Below are positions 63,195-64,000 of a stretch of 64,000 nt of DNA, piece after piece (positions within the stretch are counted from its first letter, which is position 1; each line of letters starts with the position of its first letter). The notes below the pieces were generated by a model that was not told the DNA's origin, made no database searches, and saw only the letters and a list, made by a program, of their open reading frames with translations. Position numbers and translations under genes: made by a program. The stretch spans positions 128,472 to 192,471 of the forward strand of contig NZ_AOIS01000057.1 of assembly GCF_000337495.1 (NCBI RefSeq). The letters run 5' to 3'. Source of the stretch: Haloterrigena salina JCM 13891. GTDB taxonomy: Archaea > Halobacteriota > Halobacteria > Halobacteriales > Natrialbaceae.

Positions 63195-63550
63195 CCGATA
63201 GCCGAATTGATCGGCGAGAACTCGGTATCTGAGAGATCGTGTTTCTCGCGGAGTCTATGCAGAAATGCAGCTACCGGATCAGTGCCGTGACGACCGAACA
63301 ACGCGACACCGAGAATCAACGTGGACCCGGTGTCTATTGTAGCGTACAATCAAGACCACTCTCCATTAATCTTGACAGCAGTTTCGTCAACAGCGACCCG
63401 CGACGGCGACGCTGTCCGCAGAACGCGAAGCATTCTGCTGTCGAGGCGAATCTTCGATTCGCCGACCATTGGAGCGCAAAGCGCTCCAAGAGGCCGCACG
63501 AGGGTAAAACTCTCGTGAACGTCGGCGGGTCGCGTTCGCTGTCAGCCAGT
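63195..63550 (-). pseudogene. Interrupted IS6-type element (outer copy), 5' part
   Basis: On the minus strand LADSERDPPT (near 63525-63550) is followed by a 107-base insertion, then VAVDETAVKINGEWS, a stop, and LYATIDTGSTLILGVALFGR and HRLREKHDLSDTEF up to the junction with the inner element at GYR. Upstream of LADSERDPP the similarity ends, so the element's own 5' end is lost. It is the other half of the element ending at 62209. Confidence 0.75.
63413..63519. repeat. 107-base insertion made of four consecutive hairpins
   Basis: Within the outer transposase gene, the extra DNA consists of four stem-loops in a row: GCAGAACGC-GAA-GCATTCTGC (63418-63438, one mismatch), GGCGAATC-TTC-GATTCGCC (63445-63463), TTGGAGCGC-AAA-GCGCTCCAA (63469-63489) and CACGAG...CTCGTG (63497-63517). 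Three have 3-base loops. The length breaks the reading frame. Confidence 0.85.
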
Positions 63551-63836
63551 CGGATATCAAGAAACAGCAACTGCGAGAGTCGGTCATGAACCGTGCGATC
63601 GGTCAAGGATCGATAGCGGTCCGATTCGCTGCGACCCGATACCGTTCGTAAATCGCCGAGCGCTTCGCAGGGAGAGGCTGTTCGGTCTCGACGACCAACG
63701 TACGTACGAGGGGAAGCGATTCGGTCGCGACGGCGCCTTCTTCAGGACACACGGTGCCGAGTCGGTCCAGAGAGGAACCCGAACTCAGCCGTCAGCAACG
63801 ACTTCGAAGCACGCGACTCGAGGATTGGGACGAACG

Positions 63837-64000
63837 TCAGAACGCACCGAGGTGGTCGTCCTGCGGTTCGTACAGACCGCCGGTCATCCGTACGTCGTGG
63901 ATCTCGTCGACCGTCTCGCCGATCGATAGTCCGCGGTCGGACATCACCGCCGCGACGACGCCGATCGGGACGCCGTTCTCGTACTGCTCTTGGAGCTGCC
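63837..64000 (-). CDS. C-terminal tail of a gene cut by the window edge, MCM-like winged-helix end
   Basis: The last 54 residues before the stop at 63837 read QLQEQYENGVPIGVVAAVMS, DRGLSIGETVDEIHDVRMTG and GLYEPQDDHLGAF. The pattern (Q-Y-E-x-G-x-P-I-x-V-V near the start, GxxYEPxxDHL at the end) resembles the C-terminal winged helix of haloarchaeal MCM helicases and similar replication proteins. Too little is visible for a firm call, and the rest of the protein lies outside the window. Confidence 0.4.
   Translation of the reverse strand, partial: QLQEQYENGVPIGVVAAVMSDRGLSIGETVDEIHDVRMTGGLYEPQDDHLGAF

Overview
The window reads as the chromosome (or a megaplasmid) of a halophilic archaeon. The proteins are rich in Asp and Glu, coding DNA is very GC-rich, secreted proteins carry twin-arginine and lipobox signals, promoters are TATA-like and close to the start codons, and several families are typical of haloarchaea (HalOD1 domain, halophilic malate synthase, methylaspartate ammonia-lyase, IS6-type insertion sequences). 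I saw no tRNA, rRNA or CRISPR array.

Bases 1-4200 hold the edge of a six-hairpin glycosidase-like gene, a DoxX-like membrane protein and a divergent tyrosine recombinase with a small overlapping partner. Bases 4500-36700 form a large glycan-utilisation island: an IclR regulator and a divergent SDR dehydrogenase; two sugar ABC importers (a CUT2-like set at 6373-9291 and a CUT1 set at 15877-20590); secreted GH29 alpha-L-fucosidase, GH3 and LacZ-type GH2 enzymes; a GH31 alpha-glycosidase without a visible signal; and a set for oxidising free 6-deoxyhexose (mutarotase, lactonase-like amidohydrolase, enolase-superfamily dehydratase, Gfo/Idh/MocA oxidoreductases, FAH-type hydrolase). The GH29+GH2+GH31+GH3 set matches what is needed to take apart fucosylated, galactosylated xyloglucan side chains. 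The dehydratase has lost its catalytic barrel, an IclR gene and an aldehyde dehydrogenase gene are decayed, and LacZ is split in two.

Bases 36800-45400 are a lactate module: LctP permease, LutC, a LutB-LutA fusion, and a large FAD/Fe-S/CCG oxidoreductase, followed by a VOC protein. This fits the island because the diketo-hydrolase route of deoxyhexose breakdown releases pyruvate and L-lactate.

Bases 46000-48300 contain an IclR regulator and malate synthase. Bases 48300-50500 are an AT-richer sink of decayed genes and insertion-sequence remnants. Bases 50500-62200 carry amino-acid and C4/C5 metabolism: a third IclR, an NhaC-type antiporter, asparaginase, glutamate dehydrogenase, methylaspartate ammonia-lyase, a D-amino-acid-oxidase-like flavoprotein and a dicarboxylate/amino-acid symporter. 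Malate synthase, glutamate dehydrogenase and methylaspartate ammonia-lyase all belong to or feed the haloarchaeal methylaspartate cycle. Mobile DNA in this half includes a 438-bp element with terminal inverted repeats and an exact 8-bp target duplication that carries a HalOD1 gene, a MITE-like palindrome, and one IS6-type element nested inside another at 62.2-63.55 kb. The window ends inside a gene with an MCM-like C-terminal tail.
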